Below, in pieces: positions 1-10,961 of a DNA stretch of 64,000 nt. Origin of the DNA: Rhizomys pruinosus. Lineage: Eukaryota > Chordata > Mammalia > Rodentia > Spalacidae. Each line of letters starts with the position of its first letter. The first letter of the stretch is position 1. The notes beneath the pieces are model-generated. The model had not been told where the DNA came from, ran no database searches, and saw only the letters and a list, made by a program, of their open reading frames with translations. The DNA is taken from contig VZQC01013876.1 in the NCBI GenBank assembly GCA_009823505.1, positions 173,967 to 237,966 of the forward strand, written 5' to 3'. The position numbers and the translations under genes are program-made.

Positions 1-612
1 CGGAGAGATTGGGGTGAATCGTGAGACTATAGCAATATAGACTGGACTCTTATTTGATCAACATGCTTGTGCATACAAGCTTCTCCAATTGGACTATAGG
101 AACCTTGGGTTGTTCAAAATTTGGACATAGATACTTGCTAATTGGTTTTACATGAATGTTACATTCATTGCTTATGCTTGACTATCAGCTTACTTCATGG
201 TTGGGATTTTGGATATTAATTGGCCTTAGTGTGAAAATAAAGTTTCAGGTCTGACCTGACCCCCACCGCCTAGCACTCAAAACAGTCTTGAGCAGCTGGC
301 TATTCAAAACTCAGGTTCCTTTGGGTTGTTAGCCTCACCCATGGGCTCCCCTGCCTCTAAGAAAAATTTAAAAAATAAAATTAAAAGGGTGAGATGTGGG
401 AAAACTTGGTTAAGATGGGTAGCATTCCTAAGCCAATGGTACCTCCTTGGCCACACCCATGGGGTGGAGTGTAGTGACAAAAAGATTTAGGATTTGGCCC
501 TGAGAATTGAGTCATGATGGATATTTAAGCAGACATGTTGGCATAAAATCTCTCTGCATTTGAATCTCAACCTGCGTAAACGTGGTGTGCTTTCCTGTGC
601 GTATTTTCCACA
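1..612 (+). mobile_element. LTR-retrotransposon-like remnant (tentative)
   Basis: An A-rich then G-rich purine run at about 361-394 is followed by TGTGGGAAAAC at 395. The next 215 bases hold a TATA-like ATATTTAAG (near 520), a CATAAA, and an end at TTTTCCACA near 612. That order (polypurine tract, TG...CA block with promoter-like parts) is what the 3' end of an LTR element looks like. I could not match it to a named family and no second LTR is in the window. It could instead be unique sequence. Confidence 0.3.
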
Positions 613-654
613 TGGGTCATCCCAGGATTAAGTGGGCCCTGCCATGAATCCCAG

Positions 655-1171
655 TGGTGACCCCACAGAGGAAAGACAGCATCTTCAACAAATGCTGCTG
701 GGAAAACTGGATCTCCACCGGTAGAAGAATGAAATTGGACCCTTATCTTTCACCCTGCAGAAACTTCAACTCCAAATGGATCAAAGACCTCAGTATAAAA
801 CCTGAAACTCTGAAACTGCTAGAAGAAAACATAGGCATTACCCTATAAGATATAGGTGTAAGAAAGGACTTTTTAAATTGGACATCAGTTGCTTAGTTAT
901 TATGGTCAAAGGTCAACAAGTGGGCCCTCATTAAACTTAAAAGCTTATTTATAGCAAAAGAAACAACCAAGGAAGTAAAGAGCACTGAGTGAGAGAAAAT
1001 ATTCACCTGCTACATATCCGACAGAGAATTAATATCCAGATTATACAAAGAACTCAAACACAAACATGAAAGTAAATGACCCAATAAAAATATGGGCCAA
1101 GAACTTGAACAGAGTTATCAAATGAAGAAATAAAAATGTCTATGAAACACCTTAAAAAAAAAAAAACCTTA
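655..1171 (+). mobile_element. L1 ORF2 3' fragment (+), first segment
   Basis: The DNA matches the well-known late ORF2 stretch, 'atcttcaacaaatgctgctgg' followed by 'gatcaaagacctcagtataaaacc', and frame +3 at 654-848 reads as ORF2-like peptide before a stop. The element is 5'-truncated and carries many stops, so it is dead. It is interrupted by a B1 at 1172 and continues after it. Confidence 0.85.
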
Positions 1172-1318
1172 GCTGGACAGGGTGGTGCACGCCTTTAATC
1201 TTAGTACTTGGGAGGCAGAGGCAGGTGGATCCCTGTGAGTTCAAGGCCATCCTAGTCTACAGAGTGAGTTCCAGGCCAGGTGGGGCTACAGGGAGACCCT
1301 GACTCGAAAAGACCAAAA
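1172..1318 (+). mobile_element. B1 SINE (+) inserted in L1
   Basis: 7SL-derived B1: starts 'agctggacagggtggtgcacgcc', has GGGAGGCAGAGGCAGG and GAGTTCAAGGCC, and ends 'ccctgactcgaaaagacc' plus an A-run. L1 ORF2 sequence resumes directly afterwards, so the B1 is younger than the L1. Confidence 0.9.
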
Positions 1319-1382
1319 AATTGCTCAACATCCTTAGTAATTAGAGAAATGCAGATTAAAACCACTTTAAGTTTCCATCTTG
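1319..1382 (+). mobile_element. L1 ORF2 fragment (+), second segment
   Basis: The 'ttgctcaacatccttagtaattagagaaatgc' ORF2 stretch continues the L1 broken by the B1, up to a join with another repeat near 1383. Confidence 0.75.
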
Positions 1383-1640
1383 TTCTAGTTTGCCTTCAAT
1401 TACTATGACAAAACACTCTGACCAACAGTAACCTGGGGAGGAAAGGGTTTATTTAGCTTTGATTTCCCAGGTCTCACACAGTTCATCATGTGAGGAGCCC
1501 AAAGTAGGAATGCAGGGCAGGAAACTGGAGGTAGGAGTTCAAACAGAGGCCATGGAGGGACGCTGCTTACTGGCTTGCTCCCCTGGCCCATGCTCAGCCT
1601 GCTTTCTTATATAGTACAGAACAACCTGGTCCAAAAACTG
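1383..1640 (+). mobile_element. Rodent medium-reiterated repeat (URR/RMER type)
   Basis: This is the common rodent repeat containing 'gaccaacagtaacctggggag', 'gaggaaagggtttattt', 'ggccatggagggacgctgct' and 'cagcctgctttcttatat'. It sits between two halves of L1 ORF2. I recognise the family from mouse DNA but am not sure of its formal name (URR1 or RMER class). Confidence 0.6.
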
Positions 1641-1812
1641 TTGAAATGTATAATGAAGGTGCATATACATAGTGTAATCTCAGTTCTTAAAAAGTGAAAT
1701 TATGATTCCCAGTAAGTGGATGGAACTAGAAACGATCTTTCTGAGTGAGGTAACCCAGACTCAGAAAGACAAACACATTGTATGTTCTGTCTTACAGCTG
1801 GATATTAGGTTT
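1641..1812 (+). mobile_element. L1 ORF2 3' end (+), third segment
   Basis: It contains the typical end of ORF2 ('gtggatggaactagaaacgatc', 'gagtgaggtaacccagactcag') and so continues the element begun at 655. Confidence 0.75.
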
Positions 1813-1814
1813 TA

Positions 1815-2010
1815 AAAAATTATTTCATGTGTATGACTTTTTGCCTGAATGTATGTTAGTACACTTGTGTGACACAATGCCATCAGATACAAGAAGATAG
1901 CACCAGATCCCTTTGGAACTGGAGAATTATAGTAGGTTGTTAGCTACCATGTGGGTACTGGGAACCGAACTAGGATTTCCGAAAGAATAGACAGTGCTCT
2001 CAAGCTCCAT
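1815..2010 (-). mobile_element. B3/B2-type SINE (-), diverged
   Basis: Antisense B3: 'atgtgtatgactttttgcctgaatg', 'gcaccagatccctttggaactggag', 'accatgtgggtactgggaaccgaac', then a degraded tRNA-like head. It lies inside the L1. Confidence 0.7.
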
Positions 2011-2997
2011 GTGTTAGTGTGTTTCAATTTGAAAACCAAAAGAAATCAGGAAACTAGTAAATGACCATGGGGGGGCAGGTGCTTCCTGAGAGGGGTTGTA
2101 GAGTCCAGTGATGTACAGGGTGAAGGAGGAATATTAGAGTAGCAAGCATTAAATAGGGTGAGGAATGGGAGGGTAAGACAGAGGAGGGAGGATGGGAGAT
2201 ATAAATAACTTTTAGAAAAATCCATCAGGAAACCTACCACTATAGAAGCTTTATAAAGTATATATATATAATAAAAAGATATTTAAAGGAGTTAATTTAT
2301 AACAGGGAAACATTGTCCCTAACTGACACCATAGGCTAATAGAGCAGCTTTTTTTGTGTAGATCACGATTAATACAGAGACCCACCGCTGGCCAAGGCCA
2401 ATGCTAATGTGTAGAGAATAAGAGGCTGCAGAGTGCTTATCCTTGAATAAGACAGGTATATCAACCTTCTGCCTCCCAAGGTTCAGGGATCCTTGAGGGG
2501 AGAGACCAGAAAGACTCTAAGAGCTAGAGGAGGTAGATCACCACAAGGAAACACAGTTTTCCAGGCAGCTGATCAGTCACTCATATGAACTCACAGCAAT
2601 GATGACAGCATGCACAAGTTCCACATAAGCTCAAGCCAGACAAAAATCCAAGCATATACATGGGGAAGTGGGTAAAAAAAACCTCAGCCCTACCTGAGGA
2701 ACTATTGGCAACCGATGGCTCCTGGGAGAGTAAGAGTCAGTCTTGTTTAAGGGTGTGACTCTTGGTAGGTTAATCAGGCTCCATTGAGTGAATTCATACT
2801 GAAGGGGAAGAGGGGCACAAATTTGACTCTGTAAGATATATATATATATTACAGTGCATAAAGTTGTGAGGGGTAATAAGGTGGTGCAAATAGTTAAGGG
2901 GATCTAAGTACATTCAAAATATATTTTATGAAATTTGCAAAAATTCAATTAAAAACTGAAACACACAAAAAAGTCAAGATACATTGTATATGTGTGT
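2011..2997 (+). mobile_element. L1 (Lx-like) 3' UTR (+)
   Basis: This holds the recurrent L1 3' UTR blocks found many times in this window: 'taatacagagacccaccgctgg', 'gagaataagaggctgcagag', 'tcaagccagacaaaaatccaag', 'attggcaaccgatggctcctgg', then an A-rich end near 2985. It completes the 5'-truncated L1 that starts at 655. Confidence 0.75.
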
Positions 2998-3013
2998 AAA
3001 AAACCAAAAATAT

Positions 3014-3163
3014 GCCGGGCGTGGTGGCGCATGCCTTTAATCCTAGCACTGGGGAGGCAGAGGCAGGCGGATCTTTGTGAGTTCAAGGCCAGCCTGGTCT
3101 ACAATGTGAGTTCCAGGACAGCTGGGGCTACAGGGAGACCCTGTCTCGAAAAGATAAAAAAAA
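3014..3163 (+). mobile_element. B1 SINE (+), young, with 16-bp TSD
   Basis: Near-consensus B1 for this genome (GCCGGGCGTGGTGGCGCATGCC ... CCTGTCTCGAAAAG). It is flanked by AAAAAACCAAAAATAT at 2998-3013 and 3164-3179, a perfect target-site duplication. Confidence 0.95.
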
Positions 3164-3179
3164 AAAAAACCAAAAATAT

Positions 3180-4690
3180 TAAAAAAGAATAAAATACATA
3201 CAATATCTTAAACTATTTAAAAATACATACTATTTTACTTAGGCATTTCTTAGTTAATGAGACATTTGTTAATGAAGGCTAACTTTAATAAGCACCTCTG
3301 AGATGACCTCTTCAGTACCTCTTTTCACACAGCACCTCATTAGCCTAACCAAGCTTGTGTTTTGTTTCATTGTATCTCACCAGTACTTGTCAAACCAGAA
3401 TTGGGAAGGGTGAGGCCGGCATTGACCAAAACCTGGAACACGAGATTAATTCCCAATACTCTGTTGTTAGAAACAAAAGGGGGAGTTCCTTTCTCCAGGA
3501 ATTCCAGGCAATTTCAAGGAACAGCAGGAAATGTCAATAGAATTTTTAAGGTGTTCTGGATTACTCTTCTCAGCCTTTTATTACCCTCATCTAATTAGAC
3601 TCATTAGACTCCAGGAAAGGTAAATTACCAGTTGGAATGAAGGTAAATCTCTTAGTTTCTACAGGCTTAAAAATATCCATAACAGAATGCATAACACTAA
3701 TTTGAAGGGTACAGACAGTATTTTCAGAAGATGAGTCACATTTGTCTGCCACTCAGTAATATACAATTTACAGCTGTAAGTTGTTTGTTAAGAAATTTTA
3801 CATTTAAGCAAATATAGCTCTCTAAAGACAATTGTTTATGAAGAACCAGTTCTTGTTGCTTCTGTCAGTTGTGAGTTGAATATTTTAAAAAATCCATATG
3901 AAGTCCAGTAAGCACGCATCCTGTCTTGATCCCCTGCATTGGCCTCAATGATACTGCCGAGGTAATCCAACAATGGCAGTCCATATTCTGAGGAGGCTGA
4001 ATTCCCATTAGCTGCTTAGTTCACAAGCTACGTATCTCAGCAGTCCTCAGTCCACATTGGAAGGCTAAAAAGTAAAAAAGCTGTATCTCATGTCTTTGAG
4101 GAGTGCCAAAAGCAGTGGCATCCACAGAGCATATGCACCTGCCTGTAAGAATTGAAGACAGGCCAAACAACGGTGCACTCTTTTTTTCTTTTTGTCTTTT
4201 TACTAAGATCTCAAGTTTTGTGTCTGCATTACAGAAGAAGCACATCAGGAAGGGTTTCCTTGCATAAGGTTTTTTGTTTTTTTTTTTTTTGTAGTGTAAT
4301 GTCTTAATCATAGTCTACCATCAAATATTTTAAGAGTATCTTTAATATTTCGATAGTATATTAGCAGCATGCAATTATTACATCATAGGTTCTCAAGCAG
4401 AGGCAGTCTGTATGCAAGGACTCTTCTTTGTGCCAGTTATCATAGCTGTTAAGTTAGGAAACTGAATAGCAAACACTGAAAACTGTAGAAATTGTACTTT
4501 GCGTCATTAATTACTTGAGTTTTTGTGCAATATTAGATTATCCATTTGGTTGTACAGAAAATCCTTAATTGTAATTGAAGTGTTGGCAGTAATAGTATAT
4601 TACCTGTATTTCTACCTCTAAGTAAGGGGCTTTTGTGCTAGATTTTAATATCCTTGAACCTGGGCAAGTGCAATAAGCCTTTTTTTTTTT
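3180..4690. other. No gene seen; unrecognised, partly 3'UTR-like sequence
   Basis: About 1.5 kb without recognisable SINE or young L1. The part from about 3780 has the texture of a mammalian 3' UTR (AT-rich, T-runs, no sustained frame). It may belong with the tail at 5790-6165, the two being split by the antisense L1 at about 4700-5640. The small frames at 3355-3598 and 4021-4311 have no recognisable domains. Confidence 0.4.
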
Positions 4691-4699
4691 ATAAGTAAA

Positions 4700-5640
4700 A
4701 AAAAAAGTAGTTTTTATTGATGCTTTTGCATTTATACTTTTCCTATATTTTTGGTCGTTTTCCCTTTTTTTTTTTTCCCTTCGTCCCCCCCCCTTCACAC
4801 CCCACCCGATCATTGCATCTGCCATAACTGTCCTGCATTCGTTCTCTCAGTTTTTTTTTTTTTTTCTGTTTTTAGCTATATAAGTGATAATCCATGAGTA
4901 CAAGCATCCCTTCATGTCAAACTAGATCTGCAGGCTATGGTGCCCAAACACCTACAGCCCCACCACCCAGGGGGGGTGACAGGTTGTGTTGTTCAATCAA
5001 GTTGATCAAATGAGTGTCCAGACTACATTGCTGTATTTCACCATTCACATCTGCCATCTGCAGCCCTTTACATTCTATCCACGCCCCCTCTTCCGAAGTT
5101 TGTTCCCTTGGTAGAAAGGGGCATAGGTGGATGAGAGATAAACATCCACTCTCTCTGAGCTGTTGATTTGGAACTCTGGTCAATTCTGGCTGTTTCCTTT
5201 CAATGGGCTGACAGTTTGTCCAGAATAACCTTTCGATCTCATCTACATAGTTTTGTCTCCAATTTAAGTTGGGAGACACGCATCATCATCATATCATATT
5301 GTCCTCTATTTTTAATGGTAGGAAGAAGAAAGTCTCTCGTATATCAAGATCTTTGTGGCACCTAGAAGGTAAGTGTCTCGTAGGACTCATTATTAACTAG
5401 TTGTTTGCATGTAGGATCCACAGAGGGTTCGATGTTTAATGGCAATTGAGGGCTTTTCTTCCTTTGAATGTTCAAGACTGGGTCAGCCTTTCCGTTGACC
5501 TCTTTTGTACATCCACTCATATGCAAACCTGTATTCTTTCTGTTCTCAGTCCGTTAAGTTGGTGGACGGTTTTGGTCCTGTTGGAACAAAAATCTTTTTC
5601 CCATAGTTAGTTTTTTTTAAGATTTTGAATTGCAAAGGGT
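4700..5640 (-). mobile_element. L1 3' end / 3' UTR (-)
   Basis: It starts with an antisense A-tail and 'tttttattgatgcttttgcat', then C-rich 'cgtccccccccct', 'gtgataatccatgagtacaagc' and 'gatcaaatgagtgtccagactac'. The same order occurs in the antisense L1 tail at 47100-47570, which supports a shared L1 3' UTR family. The left boundary is blurred by T-runs. Confidence 0.75.
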
Positions 5641-5789
5641 TTGATGAAAGGCTTTCATGTCTTTCTGTATCCCCCCCCTTCTTTTTTTAGCGTTATGAGT
5701 CCCCATGAGACAGTTGGAATTATTACATGACTATAGGGTGGAGTCAAGGCACAGATTTCATCAAATTCACCCATGTTGTTTTGGGTGAC

Positions 5790-6165
5790 TATATATGATT
5801 AACTTGGGAAGCAAACTTAATTTTTACGTTAAATCATCTTAAAGAGAATGCTACAAGGTGATACTGTACAACAGAGAAATTATAGAGAACATTTGTATGT
5901 GACAATCCCAAAGTTCTTGCTCTACAGATTTTATGTAAAGCCTTTTTTTTTAAAAAAGAAACATGGTTTACTTGCACAAAACTGATCAGATTTGAGAGAT
6001 CGTTAATGCCCTTGAAGTGTTTTTTGTGGATGTGAAACAAATGATGAGAATTTGAATTGTTTCCTTATTATAGTATTGAAATTAAGTCTACTTAATTTAT
6101 CAAATCATGTTCATGCCCTGATTTTATATACGTGTACCTATCAATAAACATTGTGATACTTGAAA
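5790..6165 (+). pseudogene. Transcript-like 3' UTR tail with AATAAA and A-run (candidate retrocopy)
   Basis: Unique AT-rich sequence ends with AATAAA at 6143-6148 and an A-run starting 15 bases later at 6163, the spacing of a cleaved and polyadenylated mRNA. No ORF is visible upstream. The sequence may be the end of a processed copy of some mRNA 3' UTR whose upstream part lies before the antisense L1. I cannot identify the parent, and I found no convincing target-site duplication. Confidence 0.35.
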
Positions 6166-6179
6166 AAAAGGACAAAAAT

Positions 6180-6670
6180 AAATAAATAAGCAAATAAATA
6201 AAAGTGATCTAACCAACAGTCCAACCTAAAATTGTCAAGTGATACAAAATCTTTGGTAATTTTTTTAAAAAGTATTTTTATATGTAACTATATATATACA
6301 TAATTTGTATGTGCTTGTGTTTTTATATTGTTTACATGGTACAAATTGGCTTAAAAGGAAATGACCATGTTAATTGAAATTTCCAAGTTAACCCAAATTC
6401 TTTTTAGTTTATAGTGTAACTAAATCCTTTTTATAAGTAGTCAAATAAATAATCTTGGTTAAGATGGAAAAAAATCCATAAGTAAAGACTGTAAAAAATG
6501 ATAAAGACTAAAACAGAGTAAAACTACATATCTTTGAAATACTTAAATTGTAAAACAGAATATATTTTCTCAGAAAGGCAACTTGGCAATTTGTGTCAAA
6601 TCTGTAAAAGTGTGTTTATCATGTAAACATCTTCTATTTCTAGAATGTTTTGTAATCATCACATAATTGA
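6180..6670. other. No gene seen; AT-rich DNA
   Basis: AAAT-type simple sequence at about 6174-6200 is followed by unique AT-rich DNA with no recognisable element up to the next SINE. Confidence 0.5.
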
Positions 6671-6685
6671 AAACAGACATTTGTA

Positions 6686-6916
6686 GGGGCTGGGGAGATG
6701 GCCTAGTGGTTAAGAGTGCCGACTGCTCTTGCAGAAGACCCAGGTTCGATCTCCAGCACCCACATGGTGGCTGAGAACCATCTGTAACTCCAGTTCCAGG
6801 GGAATCTGACACTCTCTTCTGACCTCTGCAGCACTGCACGACACAGGTGTACAAACCTACATGCAGATAGTACATTCATACACATACAAAAAATAAATAA
6901 AAATTAAAAAAAAAGA
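6686..6916 (+). mobile_element. B3/B2-type SINE (+) with 15-bp TSD
   Basis: Full-length B3: GGGGCTGGGGAGATGGCCTAGTGG head with A box, 'ggttcgatctcc' B box, 'ccagttccaggggaatctg', and an A-rich tail. TSD AAACAGACATTTGTA at 6671-6685 and again at 6917-6931 with one mismatch. Confidence 0.93.
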
Positions 6917-7101
6917 AAATAGACATTTGTAAAATAATATATTACAGTTTTGATTATGACAATTTAATATTGGAAACAATGAAGTTGATGGTATTTAATA
7001 CAGTATACATGTTATACACTACAGAATCATAATATAAATGCATGAGGAAATTATAATCCATTAAATATTTAAATATATTCTCTAATATAAAAGATTTCAT
7101 A

Positions 7102-7322
7102 GGGCTGGAAAGATGGCTTAACAATTAAGATCACTGGCTGTTCTTGCAGAGTACCTGGGTTCAGTTCCTACCACCCACAGGTCTGCTAACAATCATTTAT
7201 AACTCCATTTCCAGGAGATTTGACACCTTCTTCTGGACTCTGCAGGCACTGTGCACATAAGTGCATTTACATACACACATACAAACACCTATATACATAA
7301 AATAAAATAAAATAAAATAAAA
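7102..7322 (+). mobile_element. B3/B2-type SINE (+), older
   Basis: B3 with drifted head (GGGCTGGAAAGATGGC), 'ctccatttccaggagatttgac' and a tail of repeated AAAAT units (7298-7322). An imperfect TSD (aaagatttcat / aaagatattcat) flanks it. Confidence 0.88.
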
Positions 7323-7349
7323 AGATATTCATGACATTACATTTTTGTA

Positions 7350-7422
7350 GCCTGTGGATTAAAGCTAGGGCCTGGTGTACACTAAGCAAGTGCTCTACCA
7401 TTGAGCTACACCCAAAAGGCAT
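7350..7422 (-). mobile_element. ID-type SINE (-), old
   Basis: Antisense tRNA-Ala-like ID core: 'agggcctggtgtacactaagcaagtgctctaccattgagctacaccc'. Reverse complement has the A-box-like TAGCTCAATGGTAGAGC. Confidence 0.7.
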
Positions 7423-7474
7423 TCTATGATACTACTAAATGAAAATACAACTTTAAAATGTATTATGAATCTGT

Positions 7475-7812
7475 AACTGTGGCTGCCTGCATGAGACCTG
7501 CACAAGCTCAAGCCAGGCAAAATTCCAGCATGGAAGTGGGAGGGGTTCTAGAGTCCCTACTTCTAACTGAGGGTCTATTGGCAGTTGATGTCTGCTAGGG
7601 AAGTGAGAGTCATCTTTCTTTAGGGACATGGTTGCTCTGATAGGTTGTCTATGTTCATGCAGGCAGCATTAATTGGACTCAACGGGATATTAAAATATAA
7701 GGACTTGAAGGTGGGACAGACACATGGTGTGAGTTATTGGAGAAGCTAGTGGTAGATATAATCAAGATACATTATATATTTGCATGAAATCATCAAAGAA
7801 TAAACAAAAAAT
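7475..7812 (+). mobile_element. L1 3' UTR end (+)
   Basis: Shares with other L1 tails here 'cctgcacaagctcaagccaggc', 'ggcagttgatgtctgctaggg' and 'aattggactcaacggg'. It ends with 'attatatatttgcatgaaatc' and an A-rich stretch. Only the last ~340 bases of the element are present. Confidence 0.75.
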
Positions 7813-7866
7813 ATTTTAGTAGTACTATGATCCCTATAAGCTCAGCACTGCTTAAGAAACAAACAT

Positions 7867-8022
7867 AGCTGGATGTGGTGGTGCGTGCCTTTAATCCCAG
7901 CACTTGGGAAGCAGAGGCAGATGGATCTCTGTGAGTTTGAGGCCAGCCTAGTCTACATAGTGAGTTCCAGGCCTATTTTGAAATAGGGCCACAAGGAGAC
8001 CCTATTTCAAAAAGACAAAAAA
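7867..8022 (+). mobile_element. B1 SINE (+)
   Basis: AGCTGGATGTGGTGGTGCGTGCC ... CAGCCTAGTCTACATAG, then a right arm holding a short inverted patch (GGCCTATTTTGAAATAGGGCC), and an A-rich end with an imperfect TSD (aaacaaacata / aaaaaaacata). Confidence 0.88.
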
Positions 8023-8029
8023 AAGAAAA

Positions 8030-8475
8030 AAACATATTTGCACATGTATATCATTAACGAAATTTTGTGCTATAAAGCATTAACATTTTTATGATAGAAA
8101 ATTTTATTGTAAAGATTGAAAATACAAAAAAAGATTGAAAATACTTATGTATATGAGTTGAATTTGTCAAATGTTAATATTGAAAATGTTAATATATTAA
8201 TAAAGTAATAAAATATTTGCTTCAGATATTACAAGTAAAAAACATTTTAGCAATATGAAATGCTCTGTAAAGACCCCTCTCCACTTTATTTCTCTGTGCC
8301 TTCTAACTTTCACTACTCTCCAGAGCTTTCTAAAATGATCCATTTTCTAGGATTATAAATTAAACATATAATATTCCTCTCTGTATATGTATTTATATGA
8401 ATAATACATGTATTATATGTAATATGCATACAGCATGCATTTTGAAACTTTATAGAAAGGTATAAAAATACATAC
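8030..8475. other. No gene seen; AT-rich unique DNA
   Basis: Very AT-rich sequence with repeated GTTAATATT words near 8170-8200. No element recognised. Confidence 0.5.
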
Positions 8476-8608
8476 TAGCCGGGTGTGGTGGTGCACACCT
8501 TTAATCCCAGTGCTTGGGAGACAGAGGCAGGCAGATCTCTGTGAGTTCAAGGCCAGCCTGGTCTATATAGCAAGCTCCAGGCCAGCTGGGACTAAAAAAA
8601 AAGTCCTA
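8476..8608 (+). mobile_element. B1 SINE (+), 3'-shortened
   Basis: Starts 'agccgggtgtggtggtgcacacc' and runs through the left body. The right end is cut short to 'gctgggactaaaaaaaaagtcc', so the terminal CCTGTCTC block is missing. Confidence 0.88.
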
Positions 8609-8611
8609 TAG

Positions 8612-9240
8612 CTTCCTTTTTCTGAGATTGTGGAGATAAAGGAATTCTTATATATTATTCATGGAAATGTAAACTAGAGTAGCCATTATAGAGAACAGGT
8701 AACAGTATGGAGGGTCCTCAGAAGAAAATAAAAATAGATCTATCATGTGATCTAGTTATTCCTCTTGTGGGTTTATATCCAAAGGGAATGAAATCAGCAT
8801 TCCTAAGAGAAACCTGTACACCAATATTCACTGTAGATGTATTTACAGTAGCCAGAAAAAAATGAAGTCAGCCTAGGTTCCCACCAATAGATAAATGAAT
8901 TAAGAGCATTACACAATATAATTTTATTCAGTCGTATAGAAGAAAATCCTGTTATTTATAAGAAAGTGGATGGAAATGGTAGACATTATGTTAAATAAAA
9001 CAAGCTAGACACAGAAAGACAAGTACTATATATTCTCGTTCATATGTAGAAGATAAAGGTTTTTTACCTGCAAGTATTATCAGCATTAGGAGAGATTGAG
9101 GAGGGTTCGGGTATGGGGGTCAGTGACTAGACTTGTTCAATATATGTTGCATATACTTATGGAAATGTCACACAATCTCATTTATTTGTACAACAAATAT
9201 GTGTTGATAAGAGTATTTGAAAGCTATATCTAAATTTTCA
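8612..9240 (+). mobile_element. Ancient L1 ORF2 3' fragment (+)
   Basis: Diverged late ORF2: 'catggaaatgtaaactagagtagccattatagag', 'tagttattcctcttgtgggtttatatccaaaggg', 'tgaatgaattaagag...ttattcagtcgtatag'. The frame is broken throughout. Divergence is far greater than in the L1s at 19531 or 49790. Confidence 0.78.
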
Positions 9241-10725
9241 AAATTGGGTGACATTAGGGTAAATAATTTAAACTATGAAATACTGTGTGTAGAAATGCCT
9301 TAGAAATGGCTTGATGTATGACCGTGAATGAAAAGGATTACAAAAAGTTTCCCTAGCACATAGAATTCCCCTGATACTTCCTGGGCACCTTATTTCTGAT
9401 TTCAAGTTGAATGTCACATATTTTCCTTTTCACTTTAATTCTAGATCAATGACTGTTTGGGCGGACTGTGACCTGAATATATTAAAAGTTTGGTCAATGT
9501 TTTTGGAGAGAGTCATCTAATAATTAATTACATGAGACACAAGAAGAAAAATGAAGCCTAAAACCAGTTTTGATGCCAAGAAGAAAAATGAACTGTTAAT
9601 ATAGCTAATGCAGACTTCTGCAAAGGGGAATCATGCCCTAGAGAAATAAGGTATTTTGTTGAAGAATATCAGGGACAAACAACTTTATTAATGTGGATCT
9701 TAGGACCATCAATTATGGACTGCTTTGTTTACCCAAAAAATTAGTTTGAAGAAATAGCAAGTTCAAACTCAGAAGGTATTATCCATTATGAAAACATGAG
9801 TTGAAATGCAACCTTAGGCTTGAAAAGAACTTTAGAATTCTTAAAGACCATTTCTTTCCCTTTCACCTTCTTTCTGATCTCCTAAGTAAAGGAGAACATG
9901 TGGTTGCTCTGTAAACAGTAAAGTGGGTGAGAATGCCTGATTATGCAAACATAGTTTCTGTGCCGTTCCAATGGATGACTCCACTGAAGTAAGGAATGAT
10001 TTAAATTTTGAGAAGAAATGAAAAGTTAGATATTAGTGAGTGTCCCTAAGAGTCCTGGAACCTGGTTTCCATTCGCGCGCGTCTGAATTGGGAAGGGCTG
10101 ACACATATCTCAGAGAGATTTGGGGGAAATCTGAGGGTAGGAAGAACCGTGGAATACAAGTTAGGTGTATCCAGGAGAATGCAACCACACAGGGGCATCC
10201 TCTCATTTACCAGAACAGGACAGATACTGAGAGAGATCTCCAAGCAGACAGATTTTATGTCAGTTTCACAGAGGTCCATGCATGAGTCTTCTATTAGGAA
10301 AACAGGTCAGTATTCCTAAACCTCTGAAAGGCTCCAAGAGTGCTAGTAGAATTGATCTACCCTGAAGTCAGGATGGAGAAGAATCAGACCTGTTTCCTGG
10401 GGACCACAGACTATGCTGGGATTAGACTGAATGATTAAAAATCAGATAGAGTTAAATTCCAGTAAATTCTGAGCAAAGACCTGACCTCTGTATCTAGAAA
10501 CTCTCTGAACCCTGACCTGCAATAAACCACCCAGAAAGAAAGTAGCTTGCTCCTGTGGAGAAGGGGAGGTTTGGAATACTCAAGGGAGTCTGAATTTCAA
10601 ATCAGGAATGGCTGTTACCCAGGTTGTACACTACTGATTGCCTTGGGAATCTTTTCTTTCCCTTGGGATCTTAATAACTTAAGTATAAAGACAAAGGAAG
10701 AAAGGTACCTGCTTTAAGGTTATTC
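9240..10725. other. No gene seen; unique DNA with a CpG cluster
   Basis: About 1.5 kb with no recognised repeat. The overlapping frames at 10040-10285 (+) and 10046-10279 (-) are mirror frames of one another with no domain signature. A CGCGCGCG run lies at 10074-10081. Confidence 0.5.
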
Positions 10726-10739
10726 AAAAGATATATTAA

Positions 10740-10887
10740 TGCCAGGTGTGGTGGTATACGCCTTTAATCTCAGCACTCGGGAGCCAGAGGCAGGTGGATC
10801 TCTGTGAGCTCAAGGCCAGCCTGGTCTACATAGCTAGCGCCAGGTCAACTGGGACTAAAAGGGAAATCCTATCTCAAAAGGACAAAA
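10740..10887 (+). mobile_element. B1 SINE (+) with 14-bp TSD
   Basis: Older right-arm form (ACTGGGACTAAAAGGGAAATCC). TSD AAAAGATATATTAA at 10726-10739 and 10888-10901. Confidence 0.93.
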
Positions 10888-10961
10888 AAAAGATATATTA
10901 AGCAAAATATATGTAAAACATATTATTATAAGCAATGGGAATGTTCACCAATTGCAGGGTT

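Noticed and set aside
7950..8005. Inverted patch in the B1 right arm as a new hairpin element
   Set aside because: A short local duplication or inversion in one B1 copy; seen only once.
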